Assembly: GCA_916610825.1 (NCBI GenBank)
Contig: OU744452.1
Location: 7,844,021 to 7,908,020 of the forward strand
Direction of reading: 5' to 3'
DNA length: 64,000 nt
DNA from: Haliclystus octoradiatus
Lineage: Eukaryota; Cnidaria; Staurozoa; Stauromedusae; Haliclystidae
Below the pieces are notes generated by a model, which searched no databases, was not told the origin of the DNA, and was given only the letters and a program-made list of their open reading frames with translations. Positions 38,401 through 47,200 of the stretch are shown piece by piece. The translations under genes were made by a program, and so were the position numbers. Within the stretch, counting starts at the first letter, position 1, and every line of letters starts with the position of its first letter.

Positions 38401-41400
38401 ATCGCCTCTTCGAAACAAAGATTACTAATGCATGATAATCAAATTTTATCGGGTTAGTGTTCAAGTATAAAGAAAGAATAACGTTGTTCTTATTTGTTAT
38501 TTTATATACCGCTTTGCAATGTCGTACGAGAGCATTAGCAAAATTGCAATGTCGAACGAGAGTCATAGAGAAAAATCCCCCTAAGGTCAACTCAGCCTTG
38601 ATTTTATCTAAAACATCAAATGAGTACCATTTAAGGATGGCAGATGGAATGGTCCAAATAGAATTGCATTGTAAGTAGCTGCGGTGCATCGTTGCGCATT
38701 GACAATCGAGGCCTATCGGCCGTGAAATCTGTTGAAATTGATTTGCAGTGTCGCGGCTGAGATCAGCAAAGACCGTTCAAAATCATTGCTCTTATCCTAT
38801 TCTAGAAATAGAGGAGTCGTATGGTTGCTTCGGTAGAGCGTTACCGTCCCAATTGTTTACTTATTTAATGCCATTTGAGGTTGGATATCTATGGTGTGTA
38901 GCTTGCCGCGATATGTGCCGCGGTATATTGATAGATATATTCTCATAGACTTACATAGAAGGCTGACGATAATATGCAACATGGGGAAAAAATGGGTGAC
39001 GCAAGGGTTTTTATTTTAGCACTGTTCTCATGACATTTTTAAATGATCCAATTTTTCACATAAACCTTTTGCATTCTTTTGCATTCTAAACTTTAAACAA
39101 GATGTTCTCACTGTCATAGAAAGATAACTTAAATTGTATTTTCCAGCCAGCGAAGCGAGATTTATTCGTACGCTCACAACTATTTTCAGCCATTTATGAA
39201 TAATTAAAAATAACACCGAAAGACAAGGAAATATAAAAGTTAGAAAAAATACTATTACCTTCAAATACTATTAAAAAAAACAGATATTTTACCTCACCAA
39301 TGATGCAAATTGAGATTGGAATTCGTAACTAATTCTCCTATCAGAGAAAACTATGATTCATTTAGAAACAAAAACAGCTCAAAATGTGGATTGAAATTTC
39401 ACGATTTCCAAGTCTCTGTTTTGGTCTTTTGCCTGAGCCATTATGGATGCCCAAGGTCGTTACGCGTTATCCCTGAAGTCTGTCAATGGAATACATTTGA
39501 CGCTGAAATAACACTACTTACAATGCTAAATATTTTAATATTCTGCTTTATTTAATACCTAGCGAGATTTCTCATTGTTCTCTTGTTGCTGTAATTTTCG
39601 TCTGTTTTTTATTTCAACCAATCAGTAATCAATATCAGTTTCGCATACGTGAAGAAAACGATATAACCAATCATATTGCTTGTATCGTGTTTCTTCACGT
39701 GTGAGGAAAATGACATAACCAATCAAAATCCACTTCATTTTTGGCAAAAGATGTAAACATTGCCCGGTAAAATAATTTTTTCAACTTTGAAAAACATGAT
39801 GCACGGCTGAATTTTGTTTTGACTTGCGAACTTCAAAGAGATAAGCATTTAAATATGAGCCATTTTGCAACAGTGGATAGCTGTCATTCAGAATACATTG
39901 ATAATTTAGAAAACACAAAAACTAAAACAGTAAATGACGTGAATTTATTAAAGCAGTTCTTGATAATTTTAGTTAGTTGTTCCATTTTAGGAAATGTTTT
40001 TTTCTGTGTTATTGTTAAATTTTTCTTTTAGCTTTTTTGTTAACATTTGTCTTTTATGAGTGGGTTAATAATTTTGATAAACATTGGTAAAACTGAATTT
40101 TGTTTTTTTATTAATTTATGCAACACTATTCATGAAATTGAATAAAATAATAATTCTTGTAACAATCTGAATAAACCCACATCATAAAGCTAAACTAAAC
40201 AAAATAAGAAGCATACCTCATCCAAGCAGAATATATAAAATCCCTTTTTTCAATCACAATAATAACAATAATCGTTGATGTTGAAATCTCGTTGGATATT
40301 ACATAAAAAGATTACTTCATGGGTAGCGCTTTGTACACATTTTATTCACTCGTTGTTTTCTATCAGAAAACTCACTCGCTTGCAGAGCCTCTCTTGTTCG
40401 TTTTCAGATACGTCACAACTCGTGAATAAAATCCGTACGCACACGCTACCCATGAAGTAATCTCTATTTATAGTATAGCCTTCGTTTCCAAGAGGCAATT
40501 GACCATCCAGCATTCCGCAGCCATAATTTTCGCATGAGTTTACGTACTTCTCATGAGTTTCACGCACAGATTGTGACGTCACTGAGAATCCTATATACCT
40601 AATTATAACATTCTGAATTCCATTTAATTCAGTATTTATTATTAATTATTATTACTTGCCAACCGCAACACGTTTTATTTAACCTTGAATGCCCGTCTTC
40701 AATCTCACTCCATTTTTAGTAGTTACTTCGAAGGTATATAATTTTAGGTATTCGAACTGAATTAAGTCTTTGATTTTCTCAACTAAGAACTAACTAAAAT
40801 CGCTCTTATTAAAATTCAAAACTCTGTGGATTACTTTACAATCAAGAATTTGCTCGTAAATGCTTAATTATGTTGTCAAAACTGAATCATAATTACGTTA
40901 AATCTGATCAATATGGAATAAATTGTATACATTTCGATAATGGCTTTTGTTCCACTTACCAATCAGGATCAAGCGACTTCTCATAGAAGTCGCACCATAT
41001 ATAAACTATGGTAGCACTCTTCAGAGATGCTTCAGAAGTTAGTTGTTATATTTACATGTATATGAGTTATATTGAGATATAAACTGCATATCTGTATAAG
41101 CTTTAGGAGTCACCCTATATGTAATGTCAGCCTGATAAGCTTGTGTCCTTTGACAATCATATTGCTATTAGACTATACAGTTTTTTTTAATATCATAATA
41201 TAGTTGCTAATATAGCTATGAGAATGGCGGTAAAATATGTAGATATATTTTTGGAAGCTTCAGGAGAATCGAGATTGAAATAGACATTTACTGTGATCAT
41301 TTCATATTGATATCTTTCTTATATCTATCTATCAATCTATCTGTAGGGTATAGGGACTCAAACAGAAATTAATTTACGTATTTATAGATGATAAAACTTA

Positions 41401-41670
41401 CTTGCATCTTTGTTATAGTTGCTAATACAGCTCTTATAGGGAAGACGACAACATTTTATCTATAGATATTTAAAACTTTAGAAGCTTCTAAATTGAAATT
41501 CAACGTATTCATTTCATAGTGATATCGCTCTTATGTGATCATACAGGAACTAACCAAAGTATATATAAATGATAAAACTTACTTTGTATCGTTGTGATAG
41601 CTGCTAATATAACTATAACAAAGACGACAAAATATGCCTTACGACGACACTTTCCAGTGCAATTTTCCAT
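7795..41670 (-). CDS. Giant secreted mucin-like repetitive protein, four exons, about 8,262 aa
   Basis: Minus-strand exons are 41670-41583, 34276-10325, 9488-9355 and 8409-7795. Phases agree at every join: phase 1 out of exon 1 (CAAA|GTAAGT) into exon 2 (CTTTTCAG|GT), phase 1 from exon 2 (GAAA|GTGAGT) into exon 3 (ATTCTAG|TT), phase 0 from exon 3 (CCAG|GTATGA) into exon 4 (TTGGCAG|ATG). The protein starts with a hydrophobic signal or signal-anchor segment and is then almost wholly low-complexity: Thr, Ser, Pro, Gln, Asn, with acidic blocks and long tandem repeats. I see no globular domain and no second membrane segment. Furin-like basic sites lie near the N terminus. It is most simply a secreted, probably heavily O-glycosylated structural or mucus-like protein. 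Function is inferred from composition only; I do not recognise a named family. Confidence 0.82.
8410..9354 (-). other. Intron 3 of the giant gene
   Basis: It is bounded by GTATGA and TTGGCAG on the minus strand. A 69-codon open frame at 8615-8824 could follow a possible acceptor (tttag|agaagtttgg) in phase 0 and would end at TGA. Its composition (hydrophobic, no Thr/Gln bias) is unlike the rest of the protein, so I do not call it an exon. Confidence 0.5.
9355..9488 (-). CDS. Giant gene exon 3 (134 nt)
   Basis: The minus strand shows cttgtattctag|ttgaaacacc at the start and aatccag|gtatga at the end. Together with the phase-1 base from exon 2 it gives 45 codons: IETPELSSVQNNNELHNDHS, then TQDASLSSSGNDAVSEEETK and QNTIQ. 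It is acidic and Ser-rich like the end of exon 2. Both splice sites are good and the phase fits on both sides, which is why I add it to the giant gene although it is short. Confidence 0.75.
9489..10324 (-). other. Intron 2 of the giant gene
   Basis: The 836-bp intron runs from GTGAGT at 10324 to ATTCTAG at 9489 on the minus strand. I see no coding exon, RNA gene or clear repeat in it. The stop codon at 10314-10316 lies just inside, so retention would give a protein ending soon after exon 2. Confidence 0.6.
10325..34276 (-). CDS. Giant gene exon 2: 23,952-nt exon, about 7,984 codons
   Basis: One uninterrupted frame covers the exon. N-terminal part (34276-32600): acidic and basic, with RFKR|QT near 34049-34038 and later SRRKR and KKITKRR, resembling furin-type sites. 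Next comes a Lys/His- then Thr/Ser/Pro/Gln-rich region (32600-28100). A Gln-rich array of 130-155 aa repeats (28050-25800) follows, then mixed Thr-rich sequence (25800-23600). Four Tyr/Gln-rich 60-aa repeats (23600-22840) precede the main array of 62-64 aa repeats (22190-14990). The rest is a Tyr/Asn/Gln-rich linker (14990-13000), an Asn/Ser/Thr-rich repeat zone (12850-11500), an acidic Lys/Glu/Asn zone (11450-10900) and a Pro-rich end. Cysteines are nearly absent except for four close pairs. If intron 2 were retained, translation would stop at 10314 after two extra codons. Confidence 0.9.
12030..12450 (-). repeat. Asn/Ser/Thr-rich repeat, about three units of 150-180 bp
   Basis: On the protein strand the unit reads NGNNLNPTAGNSNEANNINE then an Asn/Ser stretch and NAMVDNSVTISTSAPYSTA. 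The plus strand shows near-identical blocks starting 'gttgaatatggggcagatgt' (12062), 'gttgaatacggggcagatgt' (12221) and 'gttgaatacggagcggcggt' (12374). Looser relatives extend to about 12850. Confidence 0.85.
14990..22190 (-). repeat. Main tandem array: about 39 units of 62-64 aa (186-192 bp)
   Basis: The consensus unit starts NEPEASKDVRTMQPGAPPQE, continues TVHGPTTSQSATQKENPTDS and then EATTTTTKSSFEANLYNQLS with NQ. I count 38 clear units and one decayed unit at the C-terminal end (plus 14990-15110). The block GAPPQETVHGPTTSQ is nearly invariant, while the Thr run, the Lys/Gln/Glu block and the NEPEAS/NEHETS choice vary. Each unit carries one Tyr in a FEANLYNQL segment and a run of four to five Thr that is a likely O-glycosylation site. 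DNA identity between units is very high, so the array probably varies in length between individuals. Confidence 0.95.
15480..18460 (-). repeat. Higher-order duplication inside the main array
   Basis: Rare unit variants recur in the same order. The unit with 'cagaccatgttggg' and 'gcagatcgtgaggtagttgg' (TWSE and SRSAIQ at protein level) starts at 15681 and again at 17352, an offset of 1,671 bp. Counted from the N terminus, units 21-27 match units 29-36, with one extra copy in the second block. This shows a recent multi-unit duplication laid over the basic 186-192-bp repeat. A smaller two-unit duplication (offset about 372 bp) lies near 19415-19850, marked by the 'ttggggtggggcaccc' variant. Confidence 0.85.
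22840..23620 (-). repeat. Tandem array of about four Tyr/Gln-rich 60-aa units
   Basis: Units of about 180 bp read STTEASTQSPTYHSGAEYY, then VTTSQYLANQEQSNQGYQQQ and then a short PESTTTQQSYTTAPTT block. Two units differ by a few residues; the C-terminal one has NPTGGNVYPVTTNQYL. Each has three or four Tyr in YY/QYL/GYQQQ contexts, unlike the Thr-run units of the main array. The array is in the same exon and frame. Confidence 0.9.
25800..28050 (-). repeat. Gln-rich tandem array of 130-155 aa units (period about 410-460 bp)
   Basis: Five to six units share the order TTTTESIETVRPTITTLPST, then TANIV, then QNPSF.VTPTK.PQQ.SWQ, then poly-Gln blocks (NVPQAAQ, TNQQQQPSLPYQYQTT) and an acidic GNEDTGGSGEGND(K/T)DEEE. 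The beginning of the acidic block recurs near plus 26100, 26505, 26955, 27410 and 27870. Gln runs reach about 12 residues, encoded by a near-pure TTG/CTG repeat on the plus strand near 27550-27585, so length polymorphism is likely there. Confidence 0.9.
34578..35266. mobile_element. Fold-back element 1 (689 bp)
   Basis: The left end 'caagatattataatagaacc' then 'aagatagtctaactcagatt' is repeated inverted at the right end, 'aatctgagttagactatctt' then 'ggttctattataatatcttg'. The inner parts also pair, for example aaaagtaaaacattta (34922-34937) with the inverse near 35033-35050. Almost the whole element is palindromic with a short centre near 34985. No coding frame is inside. It is most likely a MITE or fold-back DNA element. 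Confidence 0.85.
35628..36196. mobile_element. Fold-back element 2 (569 bp)
   Basis: The left arm 'aagcgcacatgacaccaaaa' through 'tttttccggaatcgagtaac' and on to 'gacaataatttttcaatttg' (to about 35735) is mirrored by 'caaattgaaaaattattgtc' through 'ctactcgattccggaaaatc' to 'gatgtcatatgcactt' (36107-36196). The arms are about 100 bp; the roughly 350-bp centre is not palindromic. A related terminus appears at 118-142. Coding capacity is absent. Confidence 0.82.
36292..37606. mobile_element. Fold-back element 3 (1,315 bp), flanked by TA, with 20-bp sub-repeats
   Basis: The ends are tgaagtgccaaaaggctc and its inverse gagccttttggcacttca, with TA on both sides (36290-36291 and 37607-37608). The arms are over 400 bp, and the centre (36700-37160) also pairs with itself around 'aataattta...taaattatt'. 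Near each end lies a run of about seven 20-22-bp sub-repeats (left 36325-36470) alternating (c)g(t/c)(c/t)acttctttt-type and tacttgtttggagatc-type motifs with gcgatcg. Apparent open frames in both arms are mirror images of each other and are not genes. Confidence 0.85.
37920..38075. repeat. Dispersed repeat, copy 2 (pair with 7130-7300)
   Basis: It shares the tttcacagctg, aaatttca-agcag-atcca and cgtatagcgcc-atatggaag blocks with the copy near 7130-7300, in the same orientation. It is a fragment of an unclassified element. Confidence 0.65.
38566..38868 (+). mobile_element. SINE copy 1 (body without a clear tRNA head)
   Basis: From 'aaggtcaactcagccttgat' (38583) to 'cggtagagcgttaccgtccc' (near 38850) it matches the reverse complement of 45215-44930. 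Shared blocks include atgagtaccat(t/c)taaggatg, gcattgacaatcgaggc and gtgtcgcggctgagatca. The 5' part is decayed; only a degenerate 'aaaatcccc' is left where the other copy has its B box. Confidence 0.8.
40309..40463. mobile_element. Short hairpin element (155 bp MITE)
   Basis: agattacttcatgggtagcg at the left end is perfectly inverted as cgctacccatgaagtaatct at the right end. Inner blocks also pair imperfectly (attttattcactcgttg with aactcgtgaataaaat). It is too short to code for anything and looks like a MITE. Confidence 0.8.
41195..41665 (-). repeat. Tandem triplication of the giant gene's signal-exon region
   Basis: Three related blocks lie in a row: the used exon with its donor (about 41571-41665), a copy about 181 bp lower on the map (41390-41490) and a further copy about 215 bp beyond that (41195-41280). 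Shared features on the plus strand are gataaaacttactt, the donor region, and ttgctaatata/caget-like coding sequence; the spacers also match (gaagcttc, ttcata-tgatat). The middle copy still has a GTAAGT donor and reads VVF-I---LA-IT-like residues, but the frame of its ATG stops early and the phase at the donor has changed. Confidence 0.75.
41583..41670 (-). CDS. Giant gene exon 1: signal peptide or signal anchor
   Basis: The ATG at 41670 is the first in frame; an in-frame TGA lies about 30 nt upstream. It reads MENCTGKCRRKAYF followed by a run of about 15 hydrophobic residues (VVFVIVILAAITTI), a basic n-region plus hydrophobic core. The exon ends CAAA|GTAAGT in phase 1, and the next exon starts with two bases that complete a Ser codon. 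With a small polar stretch (QSSA) after the core, a cleavable signal peptide is more likely than a type II anchor, but both are possible. Two degenerate relatives of this exon region lie just downstream on the same strand. Confidence 0.78.
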
Positions 41671-44187
41671 CGATTCCTCTCCATTAACGTATCTCAAACG
41701 TCAACCATTATAAAATCATCCAAATAAAAATTAACCCAATCAATTATCCAAACGAAAATATATACCCAATATATAATAGAGATCTTTTAACCTATGTATA
41801 ATTCTTTTTATGAATATATATAAATATATATTTTTAATAATTTTTAAAGAATAACATTAATCAAAATCTATTTCGTTTACCAAAAGAGTTTTATTATTTC
41901 CTTTGTTTCCAGTCCGTTCGAATAAACCTGTTATAAATAATTTATGAAAAATCGCGTTGCCTTTCGACCTTGAATTCGTTGTTAATACATGTATCCACTC
42001 GTGACCTTACGACGTCGTTGATTGTATAGATCAATGAGGCGTAGAGACGTATACAGGCACTAGCTAAGAATGGTCCGGAGTAAGTTTATAGTGACACAAT
42101 CCGAATCCGAAAAAAGTCGGAAATGCATACTCCGTGATCTGATGTATCTACAATTTCCTTTGGACAGTTTCTGAATCTTGAAAGTAATATCGCATTAACG
42201 GATCAACAACAGTATTTTAACTCTCAAATCAACAAAATTTCAGATAAATATCTAAATCATAACCAGGAGTTATCCCACCCTTGAAGTCTTTCTCTTTGCC
42301 GACTCCTATTTTATGTAATAATGGAAACCTCCCGCTCTTGCAATACATTCACCGCGGCTTCCGACTTCTCATAATTCCGCCGGGTTATGTAATAGTGATC
42401 CGCAGGCTACCGTACCTCTCTCGTAATCACGTTTCAATCGGTTTCCATACATCTCACAAGCATTAACGATACTACCGGCTTTTAAGTTTCCATTCACTTC
42501 TGGTAATAATGATCCCACCGGTATCCGTACTTTTCTTCTCCTGATCTTCCTAACAAAAAGCCACGTTCAATGTCATTATATAGATTGATAGATCATATTT
42601 GAAACAATACAGTCTGTACAGGTCAAACTTGATCTTAACTTGAACCGCGTTTTACTTCTAGTTTATACATCGCTGACTTATTTACAAACGGTAATGGTTC
42701 ATATGATATTGCTATAGTTTTCTTGACCTGGATCCCTGAAATCAAAATTGAATAATATTTTACTCATTTCTGGTTTAATAGATTTTTGTTATATAATCGT
42801 TCGTTTTCTATCAATTTAAAATTAATACTTATGTTTACATATTAATGTTCTATTTTCTTTATTTACAAGTCGCTTAGAACTTAGACTGGGATCTTTTGTC
42901 GACTATTTTCAATATTTCAAGATTTCCATTTTTGTAATTGATGTGTTAGAAGCTAAATGCTATATATGTTAAGTAAATTATTATATTATGTGATTCTTGA
43001 GTTTACACAATTAACATTGTTGGGTTTAAATTAAATTTTTATATTGTGAAAAGAATTTCTATACATTTATTTTCTCCATTTAGGCAGCAAAAATTTGATA
43101 TTAAACACAAATTCAATGATATATATGATAAACTCTCTTCGTAAACAACATTTATTTTACTTGAAAACATATGCAGATTTAGCCTCCGGTTTCCCCTTGG
43201 CATATCTAAAATGACGCAGAAAAAACTGCGACAGAGCTCATTGCAGCGCCTTGTAAGTAGTTTTTGGAAATAATGCATTGAGATAAATAGATGTAAGTTA
43301 TACCACAACCGCACATTTATTTTTGTATATATTTCTTACACATTTCTTACATTAATTTCCTGGGTTAATATTTTCAACATTTCGATACAAATTAATCGAA
43401 TATCAAAAAATAGTATCAAATCATCACGTATATCTAGCACGAAAAGAAAAGCTCCGGTACAGTATATAATAGACATGATTGCAAACTAATTGCTTTGATT
43501 TGATTACACGATTATTCGTACACCTGCTTCATTATAGATTTTTATGACTATTGCTGTTACCTAAATAAGATGTATATTAAGTTACGCTAAGCGCGAAATA
43601 TAGAAACAAATATCGCGGGGAAAGTGTTTGCAGCAAAGTTATATTATTTCGTCCCCGGGTATTTATCAATCCGTATCACAAAGATGGTAAACTCGGAACA
43701 GTGAAAAATAAACATCGCGAAAAATGATTTGAATCGTATCGATCCCATGTCCATGTTTTTGATTTCTTCTTGCATAAAGTTAATAAATCAACGGCCGTGA
43801 TAAGAACGAAACAAAATTATGTGAAAAGAGTTTCAAAAACATCTATATGATCAAAGGTCAACGTCATCGTGAGATGAACTGAATATAATCACCAGTAAAA
43901 CGCTCTTTTCCGTTTTAAGCAAAATGGCGGTTTATTTGGCACATTGGTTCTAATTTGCTAAATTCATATCTGAGTCAACGATTAATATTGAAAAATCAAT
44001 TATTTCATTTGCTAAGGAGATCTTTTAAGCGCTTCGGTGAGTTGATAGTCACAACAGCTAAATATTTAGGCAGTTGATACATCTTAGCTCCATAAAAATC
44101 ACCGCATTGATGTACATATCTGATTATATAACATCTATAATACTTTGATTATTTCTTGTATATAGCACCATTGCGACGTTTATCAAT
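41671..44187. other. Head-to-head intergenic region between two secreted-protein genes
   Basis: The giant gene starts leftward at 41670 and the micro-exon gene rightward at 44188, so this 2.5 kb contains both 5' regions. It is AT-rich. I see no certain TATA box, no RNA gene and no supported coding exon; short frames (for example 42281-42466 and 43039-43314) look accidental. A shared, bidirectional control region is possible but unproven. Confidence 0.5.
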
Positions 44188-44281
44188 ATGGTATCATTGT
44201 CATGCCAGCATGGAAATAAACCAACTATGTCATTATTATCAGTGTTCATGTTGTTAATGACTACCGCATCGGTTATAGCAG
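44188..44281 (+). CDS. Micro-exon gene exon 1: signal peptide
   Basis: The ATG at 44188 is followed by MVSLSCQHGNKPTMSLLSVF and then MLLMTTASVIAG, a hydrophobic core ending in small residues (ASVIA), typical of a cleavable signal peptide. A second in-frame ATG at 44227 would give a shorter, more standard signal peptide. An in-frame TGA lies upstream. The exon ends GCAG|GTAAAT in phase 1. Confidence 0.78.
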
Positions 44282-47200
44282 GTAAATTATACTTGATTGC
44301 AACATTAAAGCCTGTTTTTTATCGCGAATCGGGAAAACCGATAATCGATCATGAAATCCAAGATTGAATTCCCTCATTTAGAATGTTAGGCTTTCATCGG
44401 TTTATAATCCGTTTTGATTCTTCATTTATAAAATCATTATAAGCAGCTTTGAGCATTTCTATTTTCAATACCACCATGCATAGGCACAGGTGTATGTATA
44501 CCATAACTGTATAGATTTGCTATAAATTCAATTATCGGCCATCAATCATCTTATGATCAAGCCTGGTCTCCATTTAGAATCGGGAAGCACCGGTGACTGC
44601 CATCGGTGCCCCCAGATTTCAAATAAGGAAGGAGAGATTATGCTATAGTACATGTTGTTTGATAAATCGAAATAAGATCAAATTATTTGCATTTTCTATT
44701 GAATCGTGAAATTGTAGTATAAAAATGCTTCTGGAAGCTTTGTTGTAGAGTGCATGCATTATGGGGGGACAAAACCAGAATTTGAATTCACGTCTATAAA
44801 CATAAAATATATTTGTACTGTATTTTCTGTAAACTCTATGTCCCCTTAAGCAAATACTTTTGACTTATTCACTAATAGCGAATCACGAGGGAAAGATTAG
44901 TAAGTACATCAAAAGTAAATAATTGAGACGGTGACGCCCTACCGAAGTCACCCGTACCATTCCTCTATTTCTAAAAGAGTGGCTCTTCACGCTCAGAGCA
45001 ATGATGTTGAACGCTCTTAATTGATCTCAGCCGCGACACTGCAGATCGATCAATTTCAACAGATTTCATGGCAGATATGCCTCGATTGTCAATGCCCAAC
45101 GATGCACCACCGCTGCTACTCACAATTCAATTCCCTCTGGACCATTCCATCCGTCATCCTTAGATGGTACTCATTTGAGACTTCATATAAAATCAAGACT
45201 GAGTTGACCTTCAAGGGATTTGAACAACAGTCGATCAGATATGATCCGATCTGATGTTCGGTTGCTCTGCCATCTGAGCTAAGCTGTCAAATATACGTAC
45301 AGGCATTTTAATCATTACGTGTTTATTCTTTGTTTTGAAAAAGTTGTTGAATTAGAAGCTGACCAAGAAGGTAAACCAATTTGGATGCAAGGAGAATACA
45401 GAGATCGTAACGGTAAGACTTTCACAATAGGCTGAAGAGTGAAGACAACGATCAATATACCAACTATGTAGGTGTAATATATTTTGGACCATAATTAAAG
45501 AATACAGAGACCGTAACGGCAGGACACTTTCAGATGGACTCAAGGCAATGATCAATATACCAAATGTATAGGTTAATAGATTTGGAACCGTAATTCAAGA
45601 ATACAGAGACGGTAACGGTAAGACTTTCAAATGAACTCATGCTAACGATCAATATAGCACATTTTATTCAGGCGTAATCAGGCCTGTCGGAAGCAAATTT
45701 GGAGTATGGGTGCCGGGGTCGCTCCACAATAGAGCCCACTTCTAAACATATCGTTCATCCCGCTCAGCCCCTTCACCAAATTTGTTACCAACGGCCTGTT
45801 CTAATAGACAACATTCAAATTGGGATTCGCGAATCGTGATGTCATGGATGAGCCTTAAAAGGTACAAAAAATTGTTCAATTTTGGATTTGTAGCGTCAAT
45901 TTTGGACAAGTCGTTCAATCGTCCATATATAGAATACAAGAATCGTTTGAGTTTACTAAATCTAGACAGTTTAGAGTTCAGGAGAGTGTTTTTTGATCTC
46001 TGCACTGTTTTTAAAATCACGCATAGCCTCACAGATTTATAAATAGATATCTCAAGCCTCAAATATGATATTAACAAGTATTCAATGCGTGGTCATACTT
46101 ACAAACTTATTGTTCCACAAATACCGCGTTTACAACCAATTTTGTAACCGTATAATACCCTGGTGGAACAATCTGACGGATGATATTGTAACATCAAAAA
46201 CTATTGCTCAATTCCAGGAGAAATTAAGATCATTTATTTTGTCAGCATTTTGTAAAGTGTTTATATAGATAACAAAATTAGTCGTATAGTATTACAAATA
46301 GCTAATATATATAGATACATATCTTTACATTAACAGTTGTTAACCTGATACTGTATCTCATATGTAATTATGCATATAGCAATATAGGGTCATATTCATG
46401 TTTTAATTAATAACCTTAGATAATTAATAGCGTAAAGTGTCCTTTATTTGCCGGTCAAAATGACAAAATATATCATATCATATCATATCATATCATATCA
46501 TATCATATCAAGTTTACACTTGAAGTGCAGTGAAACTTGAAATTTAAAACTTCTTGCAAAGTCGCTGCAATGACTGTAGTAAATGAATTGATTGAAGGAT
46601 TTATAAGAACGTAGAGTATGAACTCTAATATACAAAGTTATGAAAAATTAAAGGCTTTATTTATTTTGGAACAGAGCATAAAATATGGCACAGATATGAT
46701 TTTTCCGTGGCAACTATGCTTGCTTGACATGTATTATGATGCCTTGAAGACCGGCGCTGCATTTGTATATTTGAGAATTTATTACTGCGTAATATACCTT
46801 AAATTTTGCCCAATTCCCTGAAATTTGACTCAAATTCATATATACTGTACATATGTACTTTTTTTTTGGGGGGGGGTCAAACCCCCTGAATTTAAGTCCG
46901 TGATTTTTTCTTAGATGGGTGATTTGTAAATTTATATTCAAAATATATTTTAATACCTTCTGAATAAAGCGTAACTATGATGATAACATAATTTTAATGT
47001 CATTTCTGTAAATGTCGGTAATCAGATGTTCCTGTACCTGAAAATTACGATGCAAGAAGAAAGCACAGAGGTAAGTCCAATTCTGATTGAGTTTTGATGT
47101 GAAACATTTTTGCTGTTGGATCTATCATATACCACAAACCGGGTTTTCTAGTACCTTTTTTACCGGGGTAGCTGGTTGATAGGCCTAGTTTTTTTTGCCA

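Larger units (their letters stand above)
34277..41582 (-). other. Intron 1 of the giant gene (7.3 kb), rich in fold-back elements
   Basis: It lies between the signal exon and the giant exon. It holds three fold-back elements (34578-35266, 35628-36196, 36292-37606), a dispersed repeat (37920-38075), a SINE copy (38566-38868), a short hairpin element (40309-40463) and two decayed copies of the exon 1 region (41195-41490). Between 38870 and 40300 I see no certain feature. A 58-codon frame on the plus strand from ATG 39855, ending in a hydrophobic tail, is the only weak candidate. Confidence 0.7.

Noticed and set aside
38378..38689. Frames on both strands of about 73-103 codons
   Set aside because: They overlap a SINE copy and match it in sequence, so they are not genes.
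41322..41344. Short (CTAT)n-like microsatellite
   Set aside because: Only about five units and imperfect; part of the spacer in the exon triplication, no further meaning seen.
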